Assembly: GCA_002449915.1 (NCBI GenBank)
Contig: DJXY01000165.1
Location: 1 to 6,989 of the forward strand
Direction of reading: 5' to 3'
DNA: 6,989 bases
Source of the DNA: Oribacterium sp. UBA6992
GTDB lineage: Bacteria > Bacillota > Clostridia > Lachnospirales > Lachnospiraceae
Position 1 is the stretch's first letter. Every line of letters starts with the position of its first letter. Position numbers and translations under genes: made by a program. The notes beneath the pieces were generated by a model. The model was not told the origin of the DNA, did no database searches, and was given only the letters and a program-made list of their open reading frames with translations. Positions 1 through 5,684 of this stretch are shown piece after piece.

Positions 1-215
1 CTGCCCGGTGTCTGTAAAAGCAATCGAAGCTTCTCCTCCGGCACATCTGTAAGATCAATAAATTCCTCTTTAAGGAGACCGCCCGTGCCATTTTTAGCAG
101 CCAGAATCCTGCTGACCTGTCCGCTCCTCCGCGCTTCCTCTACTGCGCCATATAGAGAAGCATTCATCACTGCTGTCGGTCCTCCACCATGTACAATCAG
201 TAAATTTTCTTTCAT
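1..215 (-). CDS. 6-phosphofructokinase (PPi-type/group III-like), N-terminal fragment
   Basis: Only the first 71 codons are inside the window; the gene continues past the left edge. The ATG is at 215-213. The visible protein starts MKENLLIVHGGGPTAVMNAS and continues with SLYGAVEEAR, then a segment with AAKNGTGGLLKEE and IDLTDVPEEKL. The glycine-rich GGGPTAVMNAS loop (residues 10-20) followed by the NGTGGLL stretch is the nucleotide/pyrophosphate-binding start of the phosphofructokinase fold. GGGPTAV resembles PPi-dependent or group III enzymes more than the GGDAPGMNA form of classical ATP-dependent PfkA, but the residues that settle the phosphoryl donor are not visible. Expected reaction: fructose-6-phosphate to fructose-1,6-bisphosphate in the cytoplasm. 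It lies downstream of the isomerase-like gene on the same strand, so the two would supply consecutive glycolytic steps. The upstream ribosome site is weak (GGAA about 9 bases before ATG), which suggests dependence on translation of the preceding gene. Confidence 0.88.
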   Translation of the reverse strand, partial: MKENLLIVHGGGPTAVMNASLYGAVEEARRSGQVSRILAAKNGTGGLLKEEFIDLTDVPEEKLRLLLQTPG

Positions 216-236
216 ATTAAAATTCCATTCTAAAGT

Positions 237-294
237 TCAGGCATCTGTTACCGTAATCGCAGGTGTAAACTCTTCTGCCGGAAAGCTGTCATCA
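237..294 (-). other. Possible +1-frame C-terminal tail of the isomerase
   Basis: The isomerase frame ends TTA TGA TGA. Reading one base forward from the first stop gives an open stretch: DDSFPAEEFTPAITVTDA, then TGA at 239-237. It is acidic and protein-like, ends 21 bases before the phosphofructokinase ATG (normal operon spacing), and would bring the protein to about 436-439 residues, near the family norm. The frame is one base off the main frame, so the explanation is a one-base indel, a sequencing error, +1 recoding at the stop, or chance. The sequence alone cannot decide between these. Confidence 0.4.
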
Positions 295-1548
295 TAACTT
301 TCCAAGCGCTGCAAACATCCAGTGTTTATACGCCTCTACTCCAGGCTGATCAAACGGGTTGACTCCCATCAGTTTGCAGGAGAGATAGCATGCAAACTGG
401 AAAAAATAAAACAGCTGACCAAAATGATATGCATCAAGCTTATCCAGTGTGAATGTCATTACCGGCAGCTTCTCGCTATGCGCCTTGACTGTCGCGTGAA
501 ATGCCGCTTTATTGATTTCAGCAAAATCCTTGCCGTTAAGATAATCAAAATAATCCTTTCGGCTATCGGGCTTGATGACTACATGATCCTGTTCATTAAG
601 TACATCCAGAAATGTTTCAAACATGATCGGTGATCCATCCTGGATAAACTGTCCGATGGAATGCAGCTCCTCGGTAAACTCTCCTGTCACCGGGAAAATA
701 CCCTTATTGTCCTTACCCTCACTCTCCGCAAAAAGCTGCCTCCACCAGAGATAAAAATAATGGAATCTGGGATCAAAAGAGGAAAGCATTTCCACTCTGT
801 AACCATTTTGATAAAAAAGATTGCGAAGGCAAGCATAGCGATATGCGGAATTTGTTTCCGCAGGCTCTTTATGAAGCTGCAGCTGCATGTCATGCGCTCC
901 CTTTACCAGTGCTCTTACATCGACACCTGCAACCGCCATAGGCAGCAGTCCCACGTTGGTCATGGCGGTATAGCGGCCGCCTACATTCACAGGAAACTCA
1001 AAGAAATCATATCCCTGTTCCTGACAGAGCTGCCAGAGTGTGCTTCCCGGTGTGCCGGTTGCAATGATACGCTCCGGAGCCTTGTCACCATAACGCTCAT
1101 CCATATACTGTCTAAGGACACGGAACGCTGCCCCCGGTTCCAGTGTTTCAAAGTTTTTAGCGATGCAGTCAATGTAAAAATCTTTTCCAGCAAGCTTTTG
1201 CAGCATTTTTTCTACTTCATGCGGGTGCAGTGTATTACCTGCATAGATGATTTCACATCCGTTTAAAGGCTTCAGTGCTTCCACAACGGCACGCGCAGCG
1301 TTATTGGACCCACCGATACCGATCAACACAAAGGCATCGGCATTTCTGCGGATTTCCTGCGCTTTCCGTTCAATCCGGAGCAGCTGTTCCTCTCCTGCCT
1401 CAATATCTGTATCCAGCCAGTCCTGGGAGTCCTTATATTTTTCCTCTCCCGCCTGAGCCTCAGCCAGCATCTCCGTATGCTCCTGCATCATCTGCTTTAA
1501 AGTGGTTTCTTGATCCGAAAGATCGGAATTTACATCAAAACGAATCAT
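292..1548 (-). CDS. pgi: Glucose-6-phosphate isomerase-like protein, divergent
   Basis: A 418-residue phosphoglucose isomerase family protein, expected to interconvert glucose-6-phosphate and fructose-6-phosphate in the cytoplasm. Visible landmarks: GIGGS at 77-81 (SIS sugar-phosphate fold), VGGRYTAMTNVGLLP at 189-203 with Arg192, ESEGK at 275-279, LHSIGQFIQDG at 295-305 with His296, and GVNPFDQPGVEAYK at 395-408 with Lys408. Glu275, His296, Lys408 and Arg192 correspond to the active-site residues of Bacillus-type isomerases, and the Glu-to-His spacing of 21 is preserved. The second phosphate loop is unusual: it reads AKNFETLEP at 130-138, where relatives have SKSGTTTEP or SKTFTTQE. Start: ATG at 1548 with AGGAG six bases upstream. 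The protein is shorter than the usual 440-450 residues and stops soon after MFAALGK, next to a possible +1-frame tail. It is probably transcribed with the phosphofructokinase and controlled by the divergent ROK regulator. Family is certain; exact substrate is less so. Confidence 0.9.
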   Translation of the reverse strand: MIRFDVNSDLSDQETTLKQMMQEHTEMLAEAQAGEEKYKDSQDWLDTDIEAGEEQLLRIERKAQEIRRNADAFVLIGIGGSNNAARAVVEALKPLNGCEIIYAGNTLHPHEVEKMLQKLAGKDFYIDCIAKNFETLEPGAAFRVLRQYMDERYGDKAPERIIATGTPGSTLWQLCQEQGYDFFEFPVNVGGRYTAMTNVGLLPMAVAGVDVRALVKGAHDMQLQLHKEPAETNSAYRYACLRNLFYQNGYRVEMLSSFDPRFHYFYLWWRQLFAESEGKDNKGIFPVTGEFTEELHSIGQFIQDGSPIMFETFLDVLNEQDHVVIKPDSRKDYFDYLNGKDFAEINKAAFHATVKAHSEKLPVMTFTLDKLDAYHFGQLFYFFQFACYLSCKLMGVNPFDQPGVEAYKHWMFAALGKL

Positions 1549-1561
1549 TTCAGCTCCTATA

Positions 1562-1580
1562 TTGTTAAAACTATTAACAA
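1562..1580. promoter_or_regulatory. Operator 1 (19-bp perfect inverted repeat)
   Basis: TTGTTAA-AACTA-TTAACAA: two perfect 7-base arms around a 5-base centre at 1571. It starts 14 bases upstream of the isomerase ATG, just before its ribosome binding site. The extended form ATTGTTAAAACTATTAAC (1561-1578) matches operator 2 at 17 of 18 positions. The AT-rich TTGTTAA/TTAACAA architecture resembles ROK/XylR-type operators, and an ROK gene lies next door. Assignment to that regulator is an inference. Confidence 0.7.
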
Positions 1581-1604
1581 ATTGTTGAAATCTTTTGTCT
1601 TTAT

Positions 1605-1654
1605 AACCCGGTATAGCATCCTTCCGGATCCTGGCATTGTCAGCTGGCCGGGCT
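1605..1654 (-). other. GC-rich foldable segment in the isomerase leader
   Basis: On the minus strand, AGCCCGG (1654-1648) can pair with CCGGGTT (1611-1605), one G-U included, closing a roughly 36-base interior. Inside it is a small AUCC-GGAA-GGAU hairpin (1629-1618) with a GNRA-type loop. The segment stands out as GC-rich between AT-rich flanks and lies between the two operators. No known riboswitch or ribozyme consensus was recognised. There is no U-run directly after the stem, so it is not a standard terminator. It may be a structured leader or only a spacer. Confidence 0.3.
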
Positions 1655-1667
1655 CTTTGTTGTTGTA

Positions 1668-1696
1668 AGCATACATTAAGTTAAAAGTTTTAACAA
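1668..1696 (-). promoter_or_regulatory. Candidate promoter for the isomerase-phosphofructokinase operon
   Basis: On the minus strand, TTGTTA (1696-1691), a 17-base spacer, then TATGCT (1673-1668); each hexamer matches the sigma-70 consensus at four of six positions. The predicted start near 1661 gives a leader of about 110 bases. Support comes from its overlap with operator 2. An alternative -10, TATAAA at 1605-1600, has no good -35 partner. Confidence 0.4.
1678..1696. promoter_or_regulatory. Operator 2 (near-copy of operator 1, inverted)
   Basis: The minus strand of 1680-1697 reads ATTGTTAAAACTTTTAAC, differing from operator 1 at one of 18 positions and lying in opposite orientation. Its core TTAAAAGTTTTAA is itself symmetric about 1687. 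The centre is 116 bp from operator 1. It overlaps the candidate isomerase promoter (-35 and spacer), where a bound repressor would block RNA polymerase. Confidence 0.65.
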
Positions 1697-1758
1697 TAGT
1701 AAATCTATCAAATCTTCACCTGCTATTTTGTTTAAATTGCCCTATTCTGTCTCGATAC

Positions 1759-1788
1759 TGGACATGAACGTTGTAAATCCACTATACT
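1759..1788 (+). promoter_or_regulatory. Candidate promoter for the ROK regulator gene
   Basis: TGGACA (1759-1764) and TATACT (1783-1788) each match the sigma-70 consensus at five of six positions, with an 18-base spacer. Transcription would start near 1795, leaving a leader of about 190 bases before the ROK ATG. It lies about 70 bp beyond operator 2, so direct blocking would need looping. Confidence 0.45.
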
Positions 1789-1984
1789 ATCCTCAGTGTT
1801 GTGATCCTATATATCTCATGAACACGATCAATTTATGGTATCTCATGCAAATATGTAGATATGTACTTTGCAAAATCAGAGATACAACTCTCAGAAGAAA
1901 TAAACGGATATACACTATCAGCATAACGAAACAGATGTAAGCAGATATAAACATATATAAATAGCTATAATAAGAGGATAATCT
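1789..1984 (+). other. AT-rich leader/spacer before the ROK gene, no gene seen
   Basis: No convincing ORF or known RNA motif was found here. It contains a 9-base direct repeat TATCTCATG (1812-1820 and 1839-1847, 27 bases apart), a tandem ATATGTAG/ATATGTAC (1851-1866), and several TATA-rich stretches. The AGAGG at 1973-1977 is the ribosome site of the ROK gene. Confidence 0.4.
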
Positions 1985-3178
1985 ATGCAGGATAAAGGCA
2001 GCAACCTGATTGAAACGCGCCGCAGAAATCGCGCACTACTTAAAAATCTGATCTTCCGTACGCCGGATGCTACCCGCACGCAAATGGCGGAAATCCTGCA
2101 CCTTACCAAACCTACCATCACCACCAGTGTCAATGAAATGCTGCAGGAAGGTATCCTTGAGGAGATTCCTCTCCCGGAGGATAAGTTAAAACAGGCAAGC
2201 GGCAGACATCCGACCTCTATTGCATTTCGCGCAGATGCAGGTCTTGCCATTGGCGTCGAGCTTGGACCTTATACAACAGAAGCTGTTTTGATGGACTTAA
2301 AAGGAAACATTCGCACTGCCGTCTCAGAACAGCCACCAAATGTATCCTATAATATCATGCTGGAGCAGCTCTGTGCTATGATCCGGATGCTTCTGCCCAA
2401 GGATACCGGACATCTCCTGGGTGCCGGAATCGGTCTGCCCGGATTTATCAATAATGAGCAGGGGCTGATCCGCAAAACGCCTCGTGCCAGATGGAGCGGT
2501 TATCCTCTGGCAGCGGATCTTGAGGCTCGGCTCGGGATCCCGGTGATGATCGACAATAATGTGCGTCTGCGCGCTCTGGAACAGGTCATGAACCTGCAAA
2601 ACGCCGGATCGGATACATTTGCATATTTTTATATATCCAAGGGTGTTGCCTGTCCTCTGATGGTCGGTGGTCAGGTCCTGTCCGGACACTCCTATGGTTC
2701 CGGAGAGCTTGGACATGCGCTTATGGCATCGGATTCCGCCACCGGGACCTTTCTGTCGGTTGATGATCTCGCCAGTGAACGGGCACTCATGGAGCGGTGC
2801 CAGCGGGATCTGCTTAAAGGAGATGCTCCGGAGCTTAGGGACATTCTCAAGAAATACGGAAAATTTGATCTCGATAATCTCCTGGAGCTTGAGCGTAAAC
2901 AAGTCCCGGCAATCACCAGAAATTTTAAGGAAACTCTGCACTACGCCGGTATCGCTCTTGCAAATGTCGTGAATCTGATTAATCCGGAGCTTGTCATTGT
3001 AGACGCCTACATGATGCAGGAGCCAATGAACCGCGATTACCTGCTGGAAGCCGCACATAAAAATTTCTACGGTCTCAATGAGGAGGAGGTAAAGGTCAGC
3101 TTTGTTCCCTTGGATCAGAGTCGTGGTGCCAAGGGCGCCGCATATTACGTCATACTAAAAAAATTCCTGGAGGTTTGA
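1985..3178 (+). CDS. ROK-family transcriptional regulator (NagC/XylR type)
   Basis: A 397-residue ROK protein. Residues about 10-60 form a winged helix-turn-helix (RRRNRALLKNLIF, then ATRTQMAEILHLTKPTITTS and a wing up to ASGRHPT at 71-77). From about 85 onward is the sugar-kinase-like ROK domain, with GAGIGLPGF at 147-155 and GELGH at 240-244. Two deviations mark it as a regulator and not a kinase. The usual ENDAN catalytic segment reads DNNVR (190-194), so the catalytic Asp position is Asn. The zinc-binding CxCGxxGCxE stretch after the conserved His is absent, replaced by a run without cysteines. Start: ATG with AGAGG seven bases upstream. It is transcribed away from the isomerase operon and likely represses it through the paired operators, with a sugar or sugar phosphate as inducer (inference). 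The C-terminal codons form the left arm of a terminator. Confidence 0.92.
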   Translation: MQDKGSNLIETRRRNRALLKNLIFRTPDATRTQMAEILHLTKPTITTSVNEMLQEGILEEIPLPEDKLKQASGRHPTSIAFRADAGLAIGVELGPYTTEAVLMDLKGNIRTAVSEQPPNVSYNIMLEQLCAMIRMLLPKDTGHLLGAGIGLPGFINNEQGLIRKTPRARWSGYPLAADLEARLGIPVMIDNNVRLRALEQVMNLQNAGSDTFAYFYISKGVACPLMVGGQVLSGHSYGSGELGHALMASDSATGTFLSVDDLASERALMERCQRDLLKGDAPELRDILKKYGKFDLDNLLELERKQVPAITRNFKETLHYAGIALANVVNLINPELVIVDAYMMQEPMNRDYLLEAAHKNFYGLNEEEVKVSFVPLDQSRGAKGAAYYVILKKFLEV

Positions 3179-3196
3179 TCCCCCGGGAATTTTTTT
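3157..3196. terminator. Bidirectional rho-independent terminator
   Basis: AAAAAAATTCCTGG on the left pairs with CCGGGAATTTTTTT on the right (one G-U pair), extended by GG/CC across a single A-C mismatch, with loop TTTGAT. The T-run on the plus strand and the A-run on the left allow termination in both directions. This suits the convergent ROK (ending 3178) and CHR (ending 3268) genes. The left arm overlaps the last ROK codons and stop. Confidence 0.85.
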
Positions 3197-3215
3197 AGGT
3201 TTTTTTAGATGAACC

Positions 3216-3243
3216 CCCCATGCAAATTTAATTTGAGTTGGGG
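3216..3243. repeat. Inverted repeat between the convergent genes
   Basis: CCCC (3216-3219) and GGGG (3240-3243) enclose CAAATT-T-AATTTG, giving a two-part hairpin with internal mismatches. It lies between the bidirectional terminator and the end of the second CHR gene. It may help end transcripts coming from the right, but neither strand has a T-run directly after it. Confidence 0.45.
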
Positions 3244-3267
3244 ATGTTGGCTGCCTTATGGCTCGTT

Positions 3268-3846
3268 TCACGCCCCAAAGATCCTAAGTCCCCAACGCAC
3301 AATGAATTCCAGCAAGCCGCAGCCAACCATAACCTTAATCGGTCCGATCTTAAATTTCCTGAGCGCAATCAATGCACCGATAAAATAGACCACCGTACGG
3401 ATGTTTACATCACCTGCAGCAAGGGAAATGGCTCCGGAGGTAAATACCGCGGGGATCAGAATTTTAAGACCGGCGGTAAAAATCATTGCTACAACTGCCG
3501 GACGAAGGAACTGAAGAATTCCCTGCAGTAACACAAGATTCCTGTATTTCTTGTAAAGCCAGGCAAGTCCTGTTACAAAAATGCAGGAAGGCAGGATAAC
3601 TCCGGCAGTTGCCACAAGCGCCCCCGGTATCCCTGCAACCTGATTTCCTACAAAGGTTGCGGAGTTTACGGCGATCGGTCCCGGTGTCATCTCGGCAATG
3701 GTCACAAGATCCGTAAAATCCGACATAGTAAGCCAGCCGTACCGATCAATCACCTGTGCCTGAATCAGCGGCATTGCGGCATAGCCGCCTCCAAAGCTGA
3801 ACGCTCCAATTTGCAGAAAGGCAAGAAAAAGCTTTAGAAATATCAT
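3268..3846 (-). CDS. Chromate transporter (CHR) half-size subunit, second of pair
   Basis: A 192-residue integral membrane protein of the short-chain CHR family. Diagnostic motifs are FSFGGGYAAMP at 16-26 and AEMTPGPIAVNSATFVG at 51-67. Hydrophobic segments lie around 3-18, 52-66, 74-98, 106-133 and 150-162, with a short one near 170-183. It lacks the second repeat of full-length ChrA and is expected to work with its neighbour as a two-protein transporter in the cytoplasmic membrane. Its ATG overlaps the stop of the upstream CHR gene (ATGA at 3846-3843), indicating translational coupling, and a GGGGG tract lies 8 bases upstream. Characterised family members move chromate, but the natural substrate in anaerobes is unknown, and its place after nagA hints at another anion. 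The family call is firm and the substrate is open. Confidence 0.9.
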   Translation of the reverse strand: MIFLKLFLAFLQIGAFSFGGGYAAMPLIQAQVIDRYGWLTMSDFTDLVTIAEMTPGPIAVNSATFVGNQVAGIPGALVATAGVILPSCIFVTGLAWLYKKYRNLVLLQGILQFLRPAVVAMIFTAGLKILIPAVFTSGAISLAAGDVNIRTVVYFIGALIALRKFKIGPIKVMVGCGLLEFIVRWGLRIFGA

Positions 3847-4421
3847 TGTCCTGCCCCCTTTCGTTTCTCTCTCACAATCGTACGCACGGCACCCACCGCT
3901 GCAGTGACAAGAATAATCAGGATGACATTCACATGGAAAAAGTAGTTTGCTGTAAATGCAAGAATCATTGCAAGGATCCGAACCCAGTCTCTGGTCTTTA
4001 CGACGTCTCCTCCCATGTCATATACGACCGACATGATGACCGCTGCAACTCCTGCTGTCATGCCAGAGAGCAACGCCTTGATTGCAAAATTACTCTTAAA
4101 GGCATCATAAAAGAAGGAAATGGCCGTCAGGATCAAAAATGGCGGGATGATCGCTCCGAGCACAGAGCACAGGATGCCAGGAAGCCCTGCCAGCTTATAT
4201 CCAACAACAATAGCACCATTTACGGCTATGGCTCCCGGTGAAGACTGCGCAATGGCGACGAGATCCAGCATTTCATCATCATCAATCCAGTGAAGCTCAT
4301 CCACAAATTTGCTTTTGAGCAACGTCACAATGACATAACCGCCGCCAAAGGTAAATGTACTGAGATATAAAGTAGAAAAAAACAATTTGCGCAGTACATG
4401 CTTACGATCCATCTGTTCCAT
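3843..4421 (-). CDS. Chromate transporter (CHR) half-size subunit, first of pair
   Basis: A 192-residue CHR-family membrane protein and partner of the following gene. It carries FTFGGGYV at 23-30 and AQSSPGAIAVN at 58-68, the same two landmarks as its partner but with SS in place of MT before PG. Hydrophobic stretches lie around 13-34, 62-76, 80-105, 115-134 and 148-178. The charged MDRKH start and the RTIVREKRKG tail are likely cytoplasmic (by the positive-inside tendency). Start: ATG at 4421, preceded by GGAGAAGG; a second Met at residue 4 is possible. It follows nagA after 93 bases and so may be co-transcribed, but the gap is larger than elsewhere in the cluster and could hold its own weak promoter. 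Such paired halves are the antiparallel-heterodimer form described for Bacillus short-chain CHR proteins. Confidence 0.9.
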   Translation of the reverse strand: MEQMDRKHVLRKLFFSTLYLSTFTFGGGYVIVTLLKSKFVDELHWIDDDEMLDLVAIAQSSPGAIAVNGAIVVGYKLAGLPGILCSVLGAIIPPFLILTAISFFYDAFKSNFAIKALLSGMTAGVAAVIMSVVYDMGGDVVKTRDWVRILAMILAFTANYFFHVNVILIILVTAAVGAVRTIVREKRKGAGQ

Positions 4422-4444
4422 AGCCTTCTCCGACTCTCCCTTCT

Positions 4445-4467
4445 CTGCCTCCAGACTATCCAGGCAG
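4445..4467 (-). other. Hairpin in the nagA-CHR gap
   Basis: CTGCCT (4445-4450) and AGGCAG (4462-4467) are perfect 6-base arms, with partial pairing inside. No U-run follows on the minus strand, so it is not a normal terminator. It could mark mRNA processing or attenuation between nagA and the CHR pair. The gap holds no convincing ORF. Confidence 0.35.
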
Positions 4468-4514
4468 TGCCATCCTATCCTATCAATTCTTCTTTAAGCA
4501 TTTCTTCTTTGATC

Positions 4515-5660
4515 TCAGCTCTCCTCATAGACAAAACGCCCATGCACCATGGTCTTTGTCACATGCCAGTCCTCAAGCACCAGGAGATTTGCCTCCATCC
4601 CAGGTTTCAGATAGCCGATCCGTTTGTCAAGCCCAATCAGCTTTGCAGGATTTTCCGTCAGTACCGGCACAATCTCTTCCATGGAATACTTTGTAAACCG
4701 ATGGAGATTGCGAAACGCCTGTCCGGTGGTTAGAGTACTGCCGGCTCGGGTTCCGTCACTTACAAGCTTGGCATCGCCCTTTTCCACAACGACATCATTG
4801 ACGCCCAGCTTATACCGCCCATCCGGAAGACCTGCAGCCATAATGGAATCCGTGATTGCAACCACACGATCCAGTCCCTTGGCCTTGATCAGAATCCGGA
4901 CCATACCGGGATGCAGATGTCTGCCATCGCAGATCATCTCGCAGTAGAGCTCATCGGATTCCAGTGCCGCTCCCAGAATCGCCGGAAAATGCTGATGCAT
5001 CAGCTTCATACCATTGCAGGTGTGTGTCGATGCCATCGCGCCGTACCGGATTGCCTCCATGGAAGTCTCGTAGCTTGCGCCGGAATGTCCTATGGCGACC
5101 TGAATCCCCATCTCCTTAAGCTCCGGAATCATGGCAACAGCCCCCGGAAGCTCAGGAGCAATCGTAATATAGCGGATATCGCCTCCGGCACGCTCCTGAT
5201 ACCGGCGGATCAGCGCAATGTCCGGCATACGCAGAAGCTGCTCCGGCATTGCCCCCTTATAATCCGTTGATAAAAACGGACCTTCCAGATGAATGCCCTC
5301 CAGCGTAGCTCCATGATGCGGCAGCTTTTTCCAGCCGAGATATGCATCAATCGCACGATTGGTCGCCTCCTCCGTATCCGTCAGGATGGAACCCAGCCAG
5401 CTTGTGGTGCCCTGGCTTGCAAAAAAGCAGCTGATATCCTCGAGCTCCTCCGGGGACGCTGCATTCACATCCGTCCCATGCGCGCCGTGCGTGTGAATGT
5501 CAAAAAATCCGGGTACCACACGCTTTCCGTTGAGATCCAGCTCCTCCTCGCCCGGCTCAGCCTCCAGACTGCCGTATGCCTCAATACGACCATCGGTAAT
5601 CCGGAGATCCGATGTTACAAAATCATGATTCAGATAAAACGCTCCGTTTTTAAGCAGCAT
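4515..5660 (-). CDS. nagA: N-acetylglucosamine-6-phosphate deacetylase
   Basis: An amidohydrolase-superfamily enzyme that removes acetate from N-acetylglucosamine-6-phosphate to give glucosamine-6-phosphate in the cytoplasm. With the start chosen here it is 381 residues, the usual NagA length. Landmarks from that start: GFFDIHTHG with His56 and His58, LEGPFL with Glu126, GHSGA with His192, THTCNGM with His213, DGRHLHP around 245-251, and ITDSIMAAG with catalytic Asp271. The metal ligands and the acid/base Asp of the family are all present, so it should be active. Start: an upstream in-frame GTG at 5684 abuts the nagB stop, but codons 4-6 of that version are the ribosome binding site itself (AGGAGGAGG). 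The ATG at 5660 is therefore preferred. It follows the NagB-like gene with a 24-base gap in the same operon. Confidence 0.95.
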   Translation of the reverse strand: MLLKNGAFYLNHDFVTSDLRITDGRIEAYGSLEAEPGEEELDLNGKRVVPGFFDIHTHGAHGTDVNAASPEELEDISCFFASQGTTSWLGSILTDTEEATNRAIDAYLGWKKLPHHGATLEGIHLEGPFLSTDYKGAMPEQLLRMPDIALIRRYQERAGGDIRYITIAPELPGAVAMIPELKEMGIQVAIGHSGASYETSMEAIRYGAMASTHTCNGMKLMHQHFPAILGAALESDELYCEMICDGRHLHPGMVRILIKAKGLDRVVAITDSIMAAGLPDGRYKLGVNDVVVEKGDAKLVSDGTRAGSTLTTGQAFRNLHRFTKYSMEEIVPVLTENPAKLIGLDKRIGYLKPGMEANLLVLEDWHVTKTMVHGRFVYEES

Positions 5661-5666
5661 AACATA

Positions 5667-5675
5667 CCTCCTCCT
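5667..5675 (-). promoter_or_regulatory. Ribosome binding site that decides the nagA start
   Basis: AGGAGGAGG, a perfect and extended Shine-Dalgarno, ends six bases before the ATG at 5660. It lies inside the longer GTG-start reading, where it would encode Arg-Arg-Arg, so the GTG is unlikely to be used. Confidence 0.85.
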
Positions 5676-5684
5676 GATTTTCAC

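Noticed and set aside
661..1266. Long plus-strand ORF opposite the isomerase
   Set aside because: It is antisense to a clear conserved gene, has no ribosome site and looks like a shadow frame rich in Cys and His.
1605..1654. Known riboswitch or self-cleaving ribozyme in the isomerase leader
   Set aside because: No conserved core of glmS, c-di-GMP, preQ1, hammerhead or twister could be matched; only generic base pairing is visible.
1728..1940. 70-codon plus-strand ORF in the control region
   Set aside because: It begins at TTG with no ribosome site, has an unremarkable composition and lies in an AT-rich leader.
1966..1971. Perfect TATAAT before the ROK gene as a -10 box
   Set aside because: Transcription would start beyond the AGAGG ribosome site at 1973-1977, and no -35 is seen at the right distance.
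4422..4514. Short ORFs (MLKEELIG, MALPG) between nagA and the CHR genes
   Set aside because: Fewer than ten codons each and no supporting ribosome site or conservation signal.
5661..5684. GTG start for nagA abutting the nagB stop, adding eight residues
   Set aside because: The extra codons are the AGGAGGAGG ribosome site of the downstream ATG, and the added residues (KIRRRYV) have no family counterpart.
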